A stretch of DNA of 64,000 nucleotides from Streptomyces sp. NBC_00704 (GCF_036226605.1 NZ_CP109000.1:2538501-2602500); one strand, 5' to 3'; positions 25,179 to 37,434 are shown, counted from the stretch's first letter. Numbers and translations: made by a program. The notes: generated by a model not told the origin, from the letters alone.

Positions 25179-27781
25179 TGACCGCCACTGAGGGGGCCAC
25201 CCCCACGATCGTGCTCGTCGGCCACGGCATGGTCGGCCAGCGCTTCCTCGAAGCGATCGCCGAGCGCGGCCTGACCGCCACCCACCGCGTGGTCGTGCTG
25301 TGCGAGGAACCACGGCCGGCATACGACCGCGTGGCGCTGACCTCGTACTTCTCGGGCAGGACGGCCGAAGATCTGTCGATGACCGACATGGCGTTCATCG
25401 AGACGCACGGCATCGAGCTGTACGTCGGCGACCCGGCCGAGACCGTCGACCGCGAGGCGCGCAAGGTCGTCGCCCGCTCCGGGCGGGTCTTCGCGTACGA
25501 CACGCTCGTCCTCGCCACCGGCTCGTTCCCCTTCGTCCCGCCCGTCCCGAACAAGGACGCCGAGGGCTGCTTCGTCTACCGCACCATCGACGACCTGCTG
25601 GCCATCGAGAAGTACGCCGAGACCGCGACGACCGGCGCCGTGGTAGGCGGCGGACTGCTCGGCCTGGAGGCCGCGGGCGCCCTCAAGGGCCTCGGACTCA
25701 CCTCCCACATCGTGGAGTTCGCGCCCCGCCTCATGCCCGTCCAGGTCGACGCGGGCGGCGGCGCGGCCCTGCTGCGCACCATCGAGGACATGGGCCTCAC
25801 CGTCCACACGGGCGTGGGCACCCAGGAGATCGTGGTCGACGACTCCGGCGCGGTCACCGGCATGCGGCTCTCCGACGGCTCCGAACTCGCCACCGACCTC
25901 GTCGTGTTCAGCGCCGGCGTCCGCCCCCGCGACCAGCTCGCCCGCGACTGCGGCCTGACCGTGGGCGAACGCGGCGGCATCACCGTCGACGAGCAGTGCC
26001 GCACCGTCACCGACCCGCACGTCTTCGCCATCGGCGAGTGCGCCCTGGCCGCCGACGGCCGCGTCTACGGCCTCGTCGCCCCCGGCTACGAGCAGGCCGA
26101 GACGGCCGCCGCGGCCATCGCCGACGACGAGTCGGAGCAGCTGTCCTTCACCGGCGCCGACCTCTCCACCAAGCTCAAGCTGCTCGGCGTGGACGTCGCC
26201 TCCTTCGGCGACGCGCACGGCACCGCCGAGGAGTGCCTGGACGTCGTCTACTCCGACTCCCGCGCCGGCCTGTACAAGAAGCTGGTCATCGGCCGCGACG
26301 GCACCCTGCTCGGCGGCATCCTGGTCGGCGACGCCGACGCCTACGGCACACTGCGCGCCTTCACCGGATCCGTGCCGCCCGTCGCCCCCGAATCGCTCGT
26401 CCTGCCGGCCGGCGCGGGAGACTCCGTGCAGCTCGGCCCGTCCGCGCTGCCCGACGAGGCGATCGTCTGCTCCTGCCACAACGTGTCCAAGGGCACGATC
26501 CGCGGCGCCGTCACCGAGCACTCCTGCACGACCGTGCCCGAGGTGAAGAAGTGCACCAAGGCCGGTACCGGCTGCGGCAGTTGCGTCAAGGTCCTCGGCC
26601 AGCTGGTGACCGCCGAGCTGGAGGCGAGCGGCGTCCAGGTCGACAAGGGCCTGTGCGGCTGCTTCTCGCAGACCCGCGAGGAGCTGTACGAGATCGTCCT
26701 CGCCCTGCGCATCAACACCTACCAGGACCTGCTGGACCGCTACGGCCGCGACGGCGCCCGCGGCGGCGACGGCTGCGACGTCTGCAAGCCCGCGATCGGC
26801 TCGATCATCGCGTCCCTCGCCCCGAGCATCGGCGCGAGCGGCTACGTCCTGGACGGCGAGCAGGCCGCGTTGCAGGAGACCAACGACCACTTCCTCGCCA
26901 ACCTCCAGAGGAACGGCTCCTACTCGGTCGTCCCGCGCATCCCCGGCGGCGAGATCACCCCCGAGGGACTGATCGTGATCGGCGAGATCGCCCGCGACTT
27001 CGGTCTCTACACGAAGATCACCGGCGGCCAGCGCATCGACATGTTCGGCGCACGCGTCGAGCAACTCCCCTTGATCTGGACCCGCTTGGTGGACGCCGGC
27101 TTCGAGTCCGGCCACGCCTACGGCAAGTCGCTGCGCACGGTGAAGTCCTGCGTCGGCCAGACCTGGTGCCGCTACGGCGTCCAGGACTCCGTCCGCATGG
27201 CCATCGACCTGGAGCTGCGCTACCGCGGCCTGCGCTCCCCGCACAAGCTCAAGTCCGCCGTCTCCGGCTGCGCCCGCGAGTGCGCCGAGGCCCAGTCGAA
27301 GGACTTCGGCGTCATCGCCACCTCCAACGGCTGGAACCTCTACGTCGGCGGCAACGGCGGCGCCACCCCGCGCCACGCCGACCTCCTCGCCCAGGACCTG
27401 TCCGACGCCGAACTCGTCCGCCTCATCGACCGGTTCCTCATGTTCTACATCCGCACCGCCGACCGGCTGGAGCGCACCTCGACCTGGCTGGAGCGCATCC
27501 CCGGCGGCCTCGACCACGTGCGGGACGTCGTGGTGGAGGACTCCCTCGGCATCTGCGAGGAGCTGGAGTCCCTGATGACCGCGCACGTCGCGCACTACGC
27601 CGACGAATGGGCGACCACCATCAACGACCCCGAGAAGCTGGCCCGGTTCGTGTCCTTCGTCAACGCCCCGGACACCCCCGACCCCGTCGTCGGCTTCGTC
27701 CCCGAACGCGAGCAGATCAAGCCCGACCTGCCGCTGCTGACCATCGGCCACCGTCCCCTGGAAGGGAGCGCCCAGCGATGA
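25178..27781 (+). CDS. nirB: Assimilatory nitrite reductase [NAD(P)H], large subunit
   Basis: The 867-residue enzyme reduces nitrite to ammonium. In order it has an FAD domain (VLVGHGMVGQRF near 13), an NAD domain (VVGGGLLGLEAAGAL near 151), a BFD-like 2Fe-2S segment with CSCHNVSKGTI and GTGCGSCV (about 430-470), a second Cys cluster (GCDVCKPAI near 527), and the siroheme/4Fe-4S domain. The siroheme ligands are CVGQTWC near 658 and GCARECAEAQ near 697. The start overlaps the stop of the upstream flavoprotein gene; its own stop overlaps nirD (ATGA), so all three genes are coupled. A GlnR-like box precedes the operon. Confidence 0.95.
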   Translation: MTATEGATPTIVLVGHGMVGQRFLEAIAERGLTATHRVVVLCEEPRPAYDRVALTSYFSGRTAEDLSMTDMAFIETHGIELYVGDPAETVDREARKVVARSGRVFAYDTLVLATGSFPFVPPVPNKDAEGCFVYRTIDDLLAIEKYAETATTGAVVGGGLLGLEAAGALKGLGLTSHIVEFAPRLMPVQVDAGGGAALLRTIEDMGLTVHTGVGTQEIVVDDSGAVTGMRLSDGSELATDLVVFSAGVRPRDQLARDCGLTVGERGGITVDEQCRTVTDPHVFAIGECALAADGRVYGLVAPGYEQAETAAAAIADDESEQLSFTGADLSTKLKLLGVDVASFGDAHGTAEECLDVVYSDSRAGLYKKLVIGRDGTLLGGILVGDADAYGTLRAFTGSVPPVAPESLVLPAGAGDSVQLGPSALPDEAIVCSCHNVSKGTIRGAVTEHSCTTVPEVKKCTKAGTGCGSCVKVLGQLVTAELEASGVQVDKGLCGCFSQTREELYEIVLALRINTYQDLLDRYGRDGARGGDGCDVCKPAIGSIIASLAPSIGASGYVLDGEQAALQETNDHFLANLQRNGSYSVVPRIPGGEITPEGLIVIGEIARDFGLYTKITGGQRIDMFGARVEQLPLIWTRLVDAGFESGHAYGKSLRTVKSCVGQTWCRYGVQDSVRMAIDLELRYRGLRSPHKLKSAVSGCARECAEAQSKDFGVIATSNGWNLYVGGNGGATPRHADLLAQDLSDAELVRLIDRFLMFYIRTADRLERTSTWLERIPGGLDHVRDVVVEDSLGICEELESLMTAHVAHYADEWATTINDPEKLARFVSFVNAPDTPDPVVGFVPEREQIKPDLPLLTIGHRPLEGSAQR

Positions 27782-28161
27782 CCCTGGCACCCGAGACCAC
27801 CGACCTGAAGGTCCAGCTCCGGCTGGAGGAGGGCGGACCGGACTGGTTCACGGTCTGCGACCTGAGCCGGCTCGTCCCCGGCCGCGGCGTGGCCGCCCTG
27901 CTGCCCGACGGCCGCCAGGTCGCCCTCTTCCGCGACCGCTCCGGCACCCTGTACGCCGTCGACAACCGCGACCCGTTCACCGGCGCGGCGGTCCTCTCCC
28001 GAGGCCTGACCGGCGCCCACCAGGGCCGCCCGTTCGTCGCCTCGCCGCTCCTCAAGCAGCGGTTCGACCTGGTGAGCGGGGAGTGCCTGGACGACGACAC
28101 GGTGCGCGTCGCCGTCTACGAGGTGCGCACCGCGGCCCGCACCCCCGCCCTCAGCGCGTGA
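27778..28161 (+). CDS. nirD: Nitrite reductase small subunit (Rieske-like NirD)
   Basis: This 127-residue protein has the NirD Rieske-type fold: WFTVCDLSRLVPGRGVAALL, then QVALFRDRSGTLYAVDNRDPFTG, and a C-terminal SPLLKQRFDL strand. Like other NirD proteins it lacks the Cys-His pairs of true Rieske centres at the usual sites, so it is a structural partner of NirB. It starts four bases inside the nirB stop. Its last 11 bases overlap the 3' end of the convergent SDR gene. Confidence 0.93.
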   Translation: MTLAPETTDLKVQLRLEEGGPDWFTVCDLSRLVPGRGVAALLPDGRQVALFRDRSGTLYAVDNRDPFTGAAVLSRGLTGAHQGRPFVASPLLKQRFDLVSGECLDDDTVRVAVYEVRTAARTPALSA

Positions 28162-29089
28162 GGGCGTCGTAGGACACGCCGGTCAGCCGCTCGGAGGCGG
28201 TCCACAGCCGCCGCCCGGCCCGGTCGTCGAGGGTCCAGGGCGCCCGCCACGACGGTGCGGGCGCCCCGCGCCACATCGCTACCGACGGCCCGGTGAACGA
28301 GTCCGGGCGGACACCGGGCGCGGTCGCCGCGTAGAGCGTGGGCAGCGCCCCGGCCTCGGCGGGCTGGGCGACGACCCGGTTGACGAGCGTCATCAGCCGC
28401 TCGGCGCCCCGACGCCCCTCCGCGAGCGGCCCGGCCGTCTGGAGGTTCGTCGCCGCGTACCCCGGGTGCGCGGCGGCCGCGACGACCCCCGCCCCGGCCG
28501 CCTCGAGCCTGCGCGCCAGTTCGTGCGTGAAGAGCAGGTTGGCCGTCTTGGAGCGGCCGTAGGCCACCCAACGCCGGTATCCCCGCTTGGAGTTGAGATC
28601 GCCCGGATCGATGTTGCCGAGCAGGTGGGCCATGCTGGAGACGGTCACCACACGCGCCCCCGCCGGGCCCTTCGCGGCTTCGAGCAGCGCCGGCAGCAGC
28701 AGTCCGGTGAGGGCGAAGTGCCCGAGGTGGTTCACCCCGAACTGCGTCTCGAACCCGTCGGCGGTGGAACCGTACGGCATGGCCATCACCCCGGCGTTGT
28801 TGACGAGGAGGTCGAGCCGCTCGCACGGCAGCGCGCTCGCGAACTCCCGCACCGAGGAGAGATCCCCGAGGTCCAGCCGCCCGAACTCCACCTCCGCGCC
28901 GGGCACGTCCTCCCGCAACCGCGCCACGGCCTCCGACCCCCGGGCCTCACTGCGACAGGCAAGCACGACCCGCGCCCCCCTACGGGCCAACTCCCGCGAA
29001 GTGACGTACCCGAGCCCGCTGTTGGCCCCGGTGACGACGGCGACACGCCCGCCCAGCCCAGGAATGTCCCGCACACTCCACCCAGCCAT
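28151..29089 (-). CDS. Short-chain dehydrogenase/reductase
   Basis: A 312-residue SDR of the WW-domain-oxidoreductase/retinol-dehydrogenase-like type. The NAD(P) loop is TGANSGLG (residues 19-26), the NNAG motif is LVNNAGVMAMP, the catalytic Ser is in VTVSSMAHLL, and the active-site pair is YGRSK. A C-terminal extension carries the substrate pocket. The substrate cannot be predicted. The ATG at 29089 has GGAGGGGG seven bases upstream, so the longer frame starting at 29155 is not used. It converges on nirD with an 11-base overlap. Confidence 0.9.
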   Translation of the reverse strand: MAGWSVRDIPGLGGRVAVVTGANSGLGYVTSRELARRGARVVLACRSEARGSEAVARLREDVPGAEVEFGRLDLGDLSSVREFASALPCERLDLLVNNAGVMAMPYGSTADGFETQFGVNHLGHFALTGLLLPALLEAAKGPAGARVVTVSSMAHLLGNIDPGDLNSKRGYRRWVAYGRSKTANLLFTHELARRLEAAGAGVVAAAAHPGYAATNLQTAGPLAEGRRGAERLMTLVNRVVAQPAEAGALPTLYAATAPGVRPDSFTGPSVAMWRGAPAPSWRAPWTLDDRAGRRLWTASERLTGVSYDALTR

Positions 29090-29146
29090 GGCCGTACCCC
29101 CTCCGCAGTCTGCGGTGCAGCCTACGACCCCCTCCCCCACACCGAA

Positions 29147-29177
29147 GGGCGGCACCCCGCCCCCCGGGATGCCGCCC
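29147..29177 (-). terminator. Hairpin after the FtsX-type permease gene
   Basis: A perfect 8-bp stem GGGCGGCA/TGCCGCCC (29147-29154 and 29170-29177) lies 24 bases downstream of the permease stop. Confidence 0.6.
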
Positions 29178-29200
29178 CTGCCCCGCCCCGCCGGACCCGC

Positions 29201-31498
29201 TCAGTCCCGACGGATCAACTCGGGATCGATCCGCCGCCCGACCAACGGCAGAGACCCCAGAGCAGCCACGACGACCACCCCAAAAGCACTCCCCAACAAC
29301 AGGGGCACACCATCCCCGTCCCAAAAGACCGCTCCGCCTCCGGTTACGAGGTAGCTGGACTCGGCCATCTTCCCTGTCACCACGGCGAGTACAAGGCCCA
29401 TGGCCAACGGCAACACCACTTGGGCGACTTGCACGGTCCGCAGCGTCCGCGACCTGGCCCCCAGCAAGGAGAGGGCCGTGACCTGCGGACGCCGTTCCAC
29501 CGCACGGTCGGTCGCAGCAACGAGGTAGGCGGCCAAGCCGATGATCAGCCCGAGGATCATGCCCACGACGAGGAGGGTCTTGATGACGGTGATCTGCTGG
29601 AGCGCTGTGGCGTCCAGACTGTCCGTCTCGACCTCGATCGTGGGATCGACTCCCGCGATGCCTTCCAGCACGGCGCGCACGGCATCGGGAGCCGAGCTGC
29701 CGACAAGGGCGAGAGTGGCCCTTCCCTCCGGGCGGAACCCGGCCGGGAAGACGGAGGGCGGAAGCAGCACCGTTCCACTGCGGGGAATCTGCGCCGGCGT
29801 GTCGTCGCGATACTGGATGGTGGCAGCCGGCACCCGGACATCGACGAACCGGCTCTTTCCTTCCGGATTCCGCAGACGAAATGGGTAGCTCTTCCCCGGT
29901 TCGCTGAATTCGTCATAGGTGAAACCCGAGATCATCAGCCGCGCGGGACGTCCATCCACGCAGTTCTTCACCGTCGACGCCATCCGGCGCAACTGCTCGC
30001 AGGTCGCGATCACTGCGTTGATGCTCTTCGGCACCTCTTCACGCTCCGGATCGGTCCACGAATCTGCGAGAACGGCATGCCCTTGGACTCCGGGAACCTT
30101 CGTGACGGCTTCTTCCGTCTCGCGAGTCATGCCATCGAGGGCCATCGAGTACAGCTGAACGGGCGCGGTGTTCTTCGACACCTGGTCCAACTCGATGAGC
30201 ACGCCCTGCGTGAGCGAGGCAGCGTAGACCAGCAGAACCAGCCCGGTCGCGACGCGAAGAGCCCCACCGGGTTCGACCTCGTTGCGGCGCATTGCCAGGC
30301 CCAAGGACAGCGAACTCGCGGCTCGCGCAACCCTGCGGGCCAGTAGGCGCGAGAGGATCGGCAGGGAAAGCACCAGGCCTGCGCCCACCAGCACGACAGC
30401 GAGCGGCATCAGAATCGCCGAGAACGAGGTGTCCGTGGGAACGTGCCCGGTCGCCCCAGCGACGCAGTACCCGAAGACGATGCCCACCCCTGGGAGAAGG
30501 GGCAGCAGACCCCAGAGGCGGGGCGGCTTCTCCACCGCGCTGCGCCGCACCGCCAGAGGGTTGGCGGCCGCCTTCCTTGCGCTGGCCCTGCCCACGAACC
30601 AAGCGAGCGCCGGACAACCGACCAGGCAGATGAGGAAGGTCCTGAAGGAGAGCGAACCGTCTTCCGGGTACCACTTGAATCCCGGCAACCCTGTCCGTGA
30701 AACCAGCTGGTTGACGACCCAGTAGCCACCGAGTCCAAGAACCGCGCCCAGTAAGGCGGCAGCAACTGTCTCAGCAGCGTTGACCCGCTGTACGCCTTTG
30801 CGACTCAAACCGAGCAGGCGCAGTGCGGCCAGTCGCCTCATCCGCGAAGCGGCGGACAGCCGAGCGCAAACGGAGAGAAACACGGCCAAGGGAAGCAAGA
30901 CGACACCTGCGAGCGTGAAGCGGAGGATGTCGAGGGTTGACGGTTCCACTGTGGGGAAGCGGGTTTCCTTTTTTCCAAACTCTGACAGATGGCCACCTCC
31001 CTTGAGCACTTCTCGACTGGCACCCACGTACGCATACAGCTCATCGGGATGAGCTAGCCCCTCGGGGCCGATCACACCTGCCTCGTGGCCCGGGAGGAGA
31101 TGGGCCAGGCCTGAATCCGCACGGAGGAGGTCGTGCAGCCTGGGGGAAACAATCATTTCGCCAGCGCCAGGAAGCGCACGCAGGCCCGGCGGTGCGGAAA
31201 TCGGCGTGACTCCTGTCGCCACGAAGATTCGAGTGAGAGGTTCCAGCCCATATGGATCCACCCTTGTCAGGGCCAGACCGCTCCCAGACTGTGACGCACA
31301 GATACCCAACCCATTTGAACAGTCCGGTTCACGAGCCGCTTTACGAGCGTCTTGCGCGGCCAAAATGCCGGGAATCGCAAGGATCACCGCGAGGCAACAC
31401 ACTCCGATGGCACTGCCCGTTGCCATGAGGAGAAATCGTGCACGATTTCCTCGACCGCTGCCGAGCAGGAGCCTTAGCCCCAGGAGGAGTTCGTTCAC
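29201..31498 (-). CDS. FtsX-like ABC transporter permease
   Basis: The 765-residue protein has an N-terminal transmembrane helix (about 22-45), a large extracytoplasmic loop, and two FtsX-type three-helix modules (about 210-390 and 645-760), with further central helices and a second external domain in between. This is the MacB/LolE-like architecture of mechanotransmission transporters. Its GTG start overlaps the stop of the ATPase gene by four bases, so the two form one transporter. The small secreted protein upstream could be cargo or a partner. Codon third positions are visibly less G/C-biased than in neighbouring core genes. No substrate can be assigned. Confidence 0.85.
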   Translation of the reverse strand: MNELLLGLRLLLGSGRGNRARFLLMATGSAIGVCCLAVILAIPGILAAQDARKAAREPDCSNGLGICASQSGSGLALTRVDPYGLEPLTRIFVATGVTPISAPPGLRALPGAGEMIVSPRLHDLLRADSGLAHLLPGHEAGVIGPEGLAHPDELYAYVGASREVLKGGGHLSEFGKKETRFPTVEPSTLDILRFTLAGVVLLPLAVFLSVCARLSAASRMRRLAALRLLGLSRKGVQRVNAAETVAAALLGAVLGLGGYWVVNQLVSRTGLPGFKWYPEDGSLSFRTFLICLVGCPALAWFVGRASARKAAANPLAVRRSAVEKPPRLWGLLPLLPGVGIVFGYCVAGATGHVPTDTSFSAILMPLAVVLVGAGLVLSLPILSRLLARRVARAASSLSLGLAMRRNEVEPGGALRVATGLVLLVYAASLTQGVLIELDQVSKNTAPVQLYSMALDGMTRETEEAVTKVPGVQGHAVLADSWTDPEREEVPKSINAVIATCEQLRRMASTVKNCVDGRPARLMISGFTYDEFSEPGKSYPFRLRNPEGKSRFVDVRVPAATIQYRDDTPAQIPRSGTVLLPPSVFPAGFRPEGRATLALVGSSAPDAVRAVLEGIAGVDPTIEVETDSLDATALQQITVIKTLLVVGMILGLIIGLAAYLVAATDRAVERRPQVTALSLLGARSRTLRTVQVAQVVLPLAMGLVLAVVTGKMAESSYLVTGGGAVFWDGDGVPLLLGSAFGVVVVAALGSLPLVGRRIDPELIRRD

Positions 31499-32193
31499 GA
31501 TGCTTCACGCACCTGTTCCGTGAGCTCACCATCGCGCATGACATATCGATTGTCAGCACGGGCTGCAACCTGAGAATCGTGAGTCACGAGCACGACGGCC
31601 GTTCCTTGTGAGCGCGCCAAGCCGAGGAACTCATCCAGTACCGCTGAAGCATTGGCACTGTCTAGGGATCCAGTTGGCTCATCGGCAAACACGACGGCAG
31701 GTTTGTGCACCAACGCCCGCGCAACAGCAACGCGTTGACACTGACCGCCTGAAACCTGCGAGGGGCGCCGTTGTCGGAATTTTGCGAGGCCAAGCCTGTC
31801 CAGCACCTCGCCGGCGGCGGTGAAGGCTTGAGCTTTCCGCTGCCCAGCCAGTCGCAGCGGCAACGCCGCATTCTCCTCGATGGTCAGTTCAGGCAACAAC
31901 TCCCCATACTGAAATACGAAGCCAAACCGCTCTCGACGGAGCGCACTGAGTTCCTCATCGTCGAGACCACCGAGAGACCGGCCCTCAAACGAAACCTCAC
32001 CGCGAGCAACGGGAAGAACACCCGCGAGGCAGTACAACAGGGACGACTTCCCGGAACCACTTTGTCCGGTGATCGCCACAACTTCACCCCGACCGAGGGA
32101 GATCTCGGCGTTACGGACGGCCATTGTCTGACCGTACAAGAGATCCACCCCCCTGGCTGACAGAACCTCTGACGTATTGATTTCGTTCCCCAA
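31495..32193 (-). CDS. ABC transporter ATP-binding protein (MacB/LolD type), TTG start
   Basis: The 232-residue ATPase shows Walker A GQSGSGKSS (about 43), the Q-loop in FVFQYGELL, the signature VSGGQCQRVAVARAL, Walker B VVFADEPTGSLD, and the H-loop VLVTHD. The only start that keeps the first beta strand is TTG at 32193. An in-frame stop lies eight codons upstream and no ATG or GTG fits between. It pairs with the overlapping permease gene. The signature has Cys where Gln is usual (GGQCQR), otherwise all motifs are intact. Confidence 0.88.
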   Translation of the reverse strand: MGNEINTSEVLSARGVDLLYGQTMAVRNAEISLGRGEVVAITGQSGSGKSSLLYCLAGVLPVARGEVSFEGRSLGGLDDEELSALRRERFGFVFQYGELLPELTIEENAALPLRLAGQRKAQAFTAAGEVLDRLGLAKFRQRRPSQVSGGQCQRVAVARALVHKPAVVFADEPTGSLDSANASAVLDEFLGLARSQGTAVVLVTHDSQVAARADNRYVMRDGELTEQVREAS

Positions 32194-32243
32194 TCCTGGA
32201 GCCCGAGCCCAGTGCTACCTGGGCTCGGGATGTCAGACGGTCC

Positions 32244-32672
32244 TTAGCCGCGATCCCAGTTGTAGTTGAGCAACTTCGATTGCAGACAGTTGTCCGGCCG
32301 CAAGGTGCCACGGTCACGACATGCCCGCAACCGAGCCTCACCGGTATACCGCTGGGCGCCATTCCAGTTGGAGTGGTGCAGCTTTACGACACTCCGCTGC
32401 TTTCCGTAGTAGCGCAGCCAGTCGTGCCCCTGAGCCTTCACTTCGACATAGACGTTGTGCCGGTCGGTGCCGATCGTGTCCCGCAGCCACCCCGACCACT
32501 CAAATGCGCCGTGATTGACTGTTGGCCTGTTGAACACGTACTTCCCTCCGGTGAACGCCACCCCCGTAGTCTCAAGCTGCGGAATGGCGCCCTCCACCGG
32601 CGAGGCAAACGCCGCCACCGCCCCGCTGAACACCAGACCGAGCGCCGCCAGGCTGAGCACTGCCCTCTTCAC
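32244..32672 (-). CDS. Small secreted protein of unknown function
   Basis: A 142-residue protein with a clear signal peptide (KRAVLSLAALGLVFSGAVAAFASP). The mature part of about 115 residues is rich in Trp, Tyr and His, with strings such as AFEWSGWLRDT, HDWLRYYGKQ and KLHHSNWNGAQ. It has only two Cys (LRACRDRG and PDNCLQSK), which could form one disulfide. The GTG at 32672 is preferred because GGAGG lies five bases upstream; an ATG at 32711 would add 13 residues and has no ribosome site. It is just upstream of the ABC genes on the same strand. I do not recognise the family; lactococcin-972-type bacteriocin was considered but the pattern does not fit. Confidence 0.7.
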   Translation of the reverse strand: MKRAVLSLAALGLVFSGAVAAFASPVEGAIPQLETTGVAFTGGKYVFNRPTVNHGAFEWSGWLRDTIGTDRHNVYVEVKAQGHDWLRYYGKQRSVVKLHHSNWNGAQRYTGEARLRACRDRGTLRPDNCLQSKLLNYNWDRG

Positions 32673-32831
32673 ACGCACCTCCGTAACCGATGGCGACGTC
32701 GTAATCGCCATGAGTAACGGACTGTAGCGGCGCGAAAGTTGACAGAAACGATCTAGCAGCCCATATCCACCACATCAGGTGATCGACTTCCGGCCAGTCA
32801 CCCACCGGCCAACCCCAGCCCCCACAACGAG

Positions 32832-32866
32832 AAGACGGCACCCCCCGCACAGGGGTGCCGTCTTTT
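32832..32866. terminator. Strong bidirectional terminator downstream of ppdK
   Basis: A perfect 13-bp stem AAGACGGCACCCC/GGGGTGCCGTCTT (32832-32844 and 32852-32864) is followed by TT on the plus strand. It lies 90 bases past the ppdK stop, and no rightward gene ends here, so ppdK is its likely client. Confidence 0.85.
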
Positions 32867-32953
32867 CGTGGGCCGGGGCCGTTGCCGATCGGTGAGGGTC
32901 GGGGACCGGTAACGGCTCCGGGGTTCAGGTGTCGCCGGAGGCGGGGGCGGGGC

Positions 32954-35701
<2,748 letters not shown>

Positions 35702-36159
35702 GGGTCTCGACTCCTCGAGGACGCGGTGGCTGCCCTGACGGCCAGGAACATACCCAGATCGAAGGCTCCTGGGTACGTCCACTTGCGCGTCATGCGCACG
35801 TAACCCACCGTCCGCCAGCGGATCGAAAGTCAAGGCTTGGCAAGCGTGGGGCCGCCGATGTTTTCACTTGTTGAACGCAAGGACGCTCTCAGGACGCCGC
35901 CTGTGCTCGTATGAGCGTGACGTGGCACGGTTGATTTCGATCGATGAACGATCAAGCCGTGGCACTGAGTGCCACCCTTTGGAGAAGTGCAGTCGTCCTT
36001 GATTCGCTCATCTGAGCACTGCGCCCCTCAGGGGTGGCGAGAATCACGCTCCCACACACGGTCCGAGTTCACCATGCGGACGCACTCGCGGACGCGCCCG
36101 CGCGACGGAAACCCGCCTGTCACACGCGTGCGCACGGGCGTCCTCCACCCGAGCGTCCC
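35702..36159. promoter_or_regulatory. ppdK upstream region with nested inverted repeats
   Basis: 458 bases without a gene separate ppdK from the ROK regulator gene, both leftward. The region holds a perfect palindrome GTGGCACT-G-AGTGCCAC (35959-35975), preceded by an imperfect inverted repeat CACGGTTGAT/ATCAAGCCGTG around 35923-35961 with a CGATCGAT core. These could be the ROK terminator or a regulator site. Promoter boxes for ppdK are not clear. Confidence 0.45.
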
Positions 36160-37413
36160 TCACACCCCGAGCGCCAGCAACCGCTCCTCGGCCCGCTCCG
36201 GCGCGTACAGGTGCTCCACGACCAGCGCACCCGCCCCCACCAGCCCCGCCCGCTCCCCCAGCCGAGAGGTCACGACGTCGAGACGGGCGGTGGAGCGGGG
36301 CAGCGCGCGCTGGTAGAGCAGTTCGCGCACGCCGGTGAGGAAGGCGGTTCCGGCCAGATCCCCGGCGATCATCAGGACGCCGGGGTTGAGCAGCGTGACG
36401 ACCGTCGCCAGGACGTCGCCGACGCTGCGCCCCGCCTCGCGGGCCAGCGCGGCCGCCCCGGGGTGGCCGGCGGCGAGCAGGTCGCGCACGTCCGAGCCGG
36501 AGGAGGCCGGGACGCCCGACTCCGCCAGTCTGCGCGCCACGGCCCCGCCGCTGGCGACGGCCGCCAGGCAGCCGCGCGAGCCGCAGCGGCACGGCGCGTC
36601 CGCGCCCACCCTGATGTGCCCGATGTCGCCGGCGCCGCCGTCCACGCCCCGGAAGAGCGAGCCGTCGACCACCACTCCCGCACCGATGCCCGTGGACACC
36701 TTGACCAGCACGAACGCGGAGCAGTCGGGGTAGCCGGCGCGCTGTTCGCCGTACGCCATCAGGTTGGCGTCGTTGTCCACCAGGACGGGGATCTCCGCCG
36801 GGCGCGCCCCCGCCCCGGCCCCCGTACCCGTTCCGGTTCCCGTACCCGTACCCGTGTCGGTGCGTTCTCTGAAGGCCCGCGCGAGGCGTCCTCGTATGTC
36901 GTAGCCGTCCCAGCCGGGCATGATCGGCGGCTGGACGACCCGGCCCGTCTCGCTGTCCACCGGTCCGGGGACGGCGAGTCCGATGCCGCAGACCTCGTCC
37001 GGCCGGCGGCCCGCCTTGGCCAGCAGTTCGGCGAACCAACCGCCCAGTTCACCCAGGACGGCGTCCGGGCCGTCCTCCACGACCAGCGTGCCGCCGTGCT
37101 CGGCCAGGATCTCGCCGGTCAGGGTCAGCACGGCCGCGCGCGCGTGGCGTGTGTCCAGGTCCGCCGCGAGGACGACGGCGTGGGCGTCGTCGAACTCCAG
37201 GGTGATCGAGGGACGTCCGCCCAGCGGCGAGTCGACCGGTCCGCCCGCGCCCTCGCGCAGCCAGCCCGCCCGGAAGAGACGGTCCAGGCGTTGGCCCACG
37301 GTCGCCCGGGAGAGGCCCGTGGCCTGCTGGAGGGCGCCGCGTGTCGTCGCGCGGCCCTTGCGCACCAGTTCGAGCAGATCACCGGCGCCGGCAGCCTGAC
37401 CTCGCCCGGTCAT
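36160..37413 (-). CDS. ROK-family transcriptional repressor
   Basis: The 417-residue protein has an N-terminal winged helix (TRGALQQATGLSRATVGQRLDRL) and a ROK sugar-kinase-like domain with VLVDNDANLMAYGE, STGIGAGVVVDGSLFRG and the zinc motif GHIRVG...CRCGSRGC. A (Gly-Thr) run of eleven residues at about 190-200 interrupts the domain and is encoded by a CCCGTA-type repeat. The ATG at 37413 has AAGGGGG five bases upstream. It is divergent from the glycosidase pair at 37.5-40.9 kb and probably represses it, with a sugar as inducer. Confidence 0.9.
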   Translation of the reverse strand: MTGRGQAAGAGDLLELVRKGRATTRGALQQATGLSRATVGQRLDRLFRAGWLREGAGGPVDSPLGGRPSITLEFDDAHAVVLAADLDTRHARAAVLTLTGEILAEHGGTLVVEDGPDAVLGELGGWFAELLAKAGRRPDEVCGIGLAVPGPVDSETGRVVQPPIMPGWDGYDIRGRLARAFRERTDTGTGTGTGTGTGAGAGARPAEIPVLVDNDANLMAYGEQRAGYPDCSAFVLVKVSTGIGAGVVVDGSLFRGVDGGAGDIGHIRVGADAPCRCGSRGCLAAVASGGAVARRLAESGVPASSGSDVRDLLAAGHPGAAALAREAGRSVGDVLATVVTLLNPGVLMIAGDLAGTAFLTGVRELLYQRALPRSTARLDVVTSRLGERAGLVGAGALVVEHLYAPERAEERLLALGV

Positions 37414-37434
37414 GCGCACCCCCTTGTGTTTCCC

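Noticed and set aside
32244-32672. Small secreted protein as a lactococcin-972-type bacteriocin
   Set aside because: The ABC neighbours suggested it, but the mature part is longer and lacks the expected Trp/Asn/His pattern and C-terminal YY motif. The permease is FtsX-like and not the integral protein of that system.
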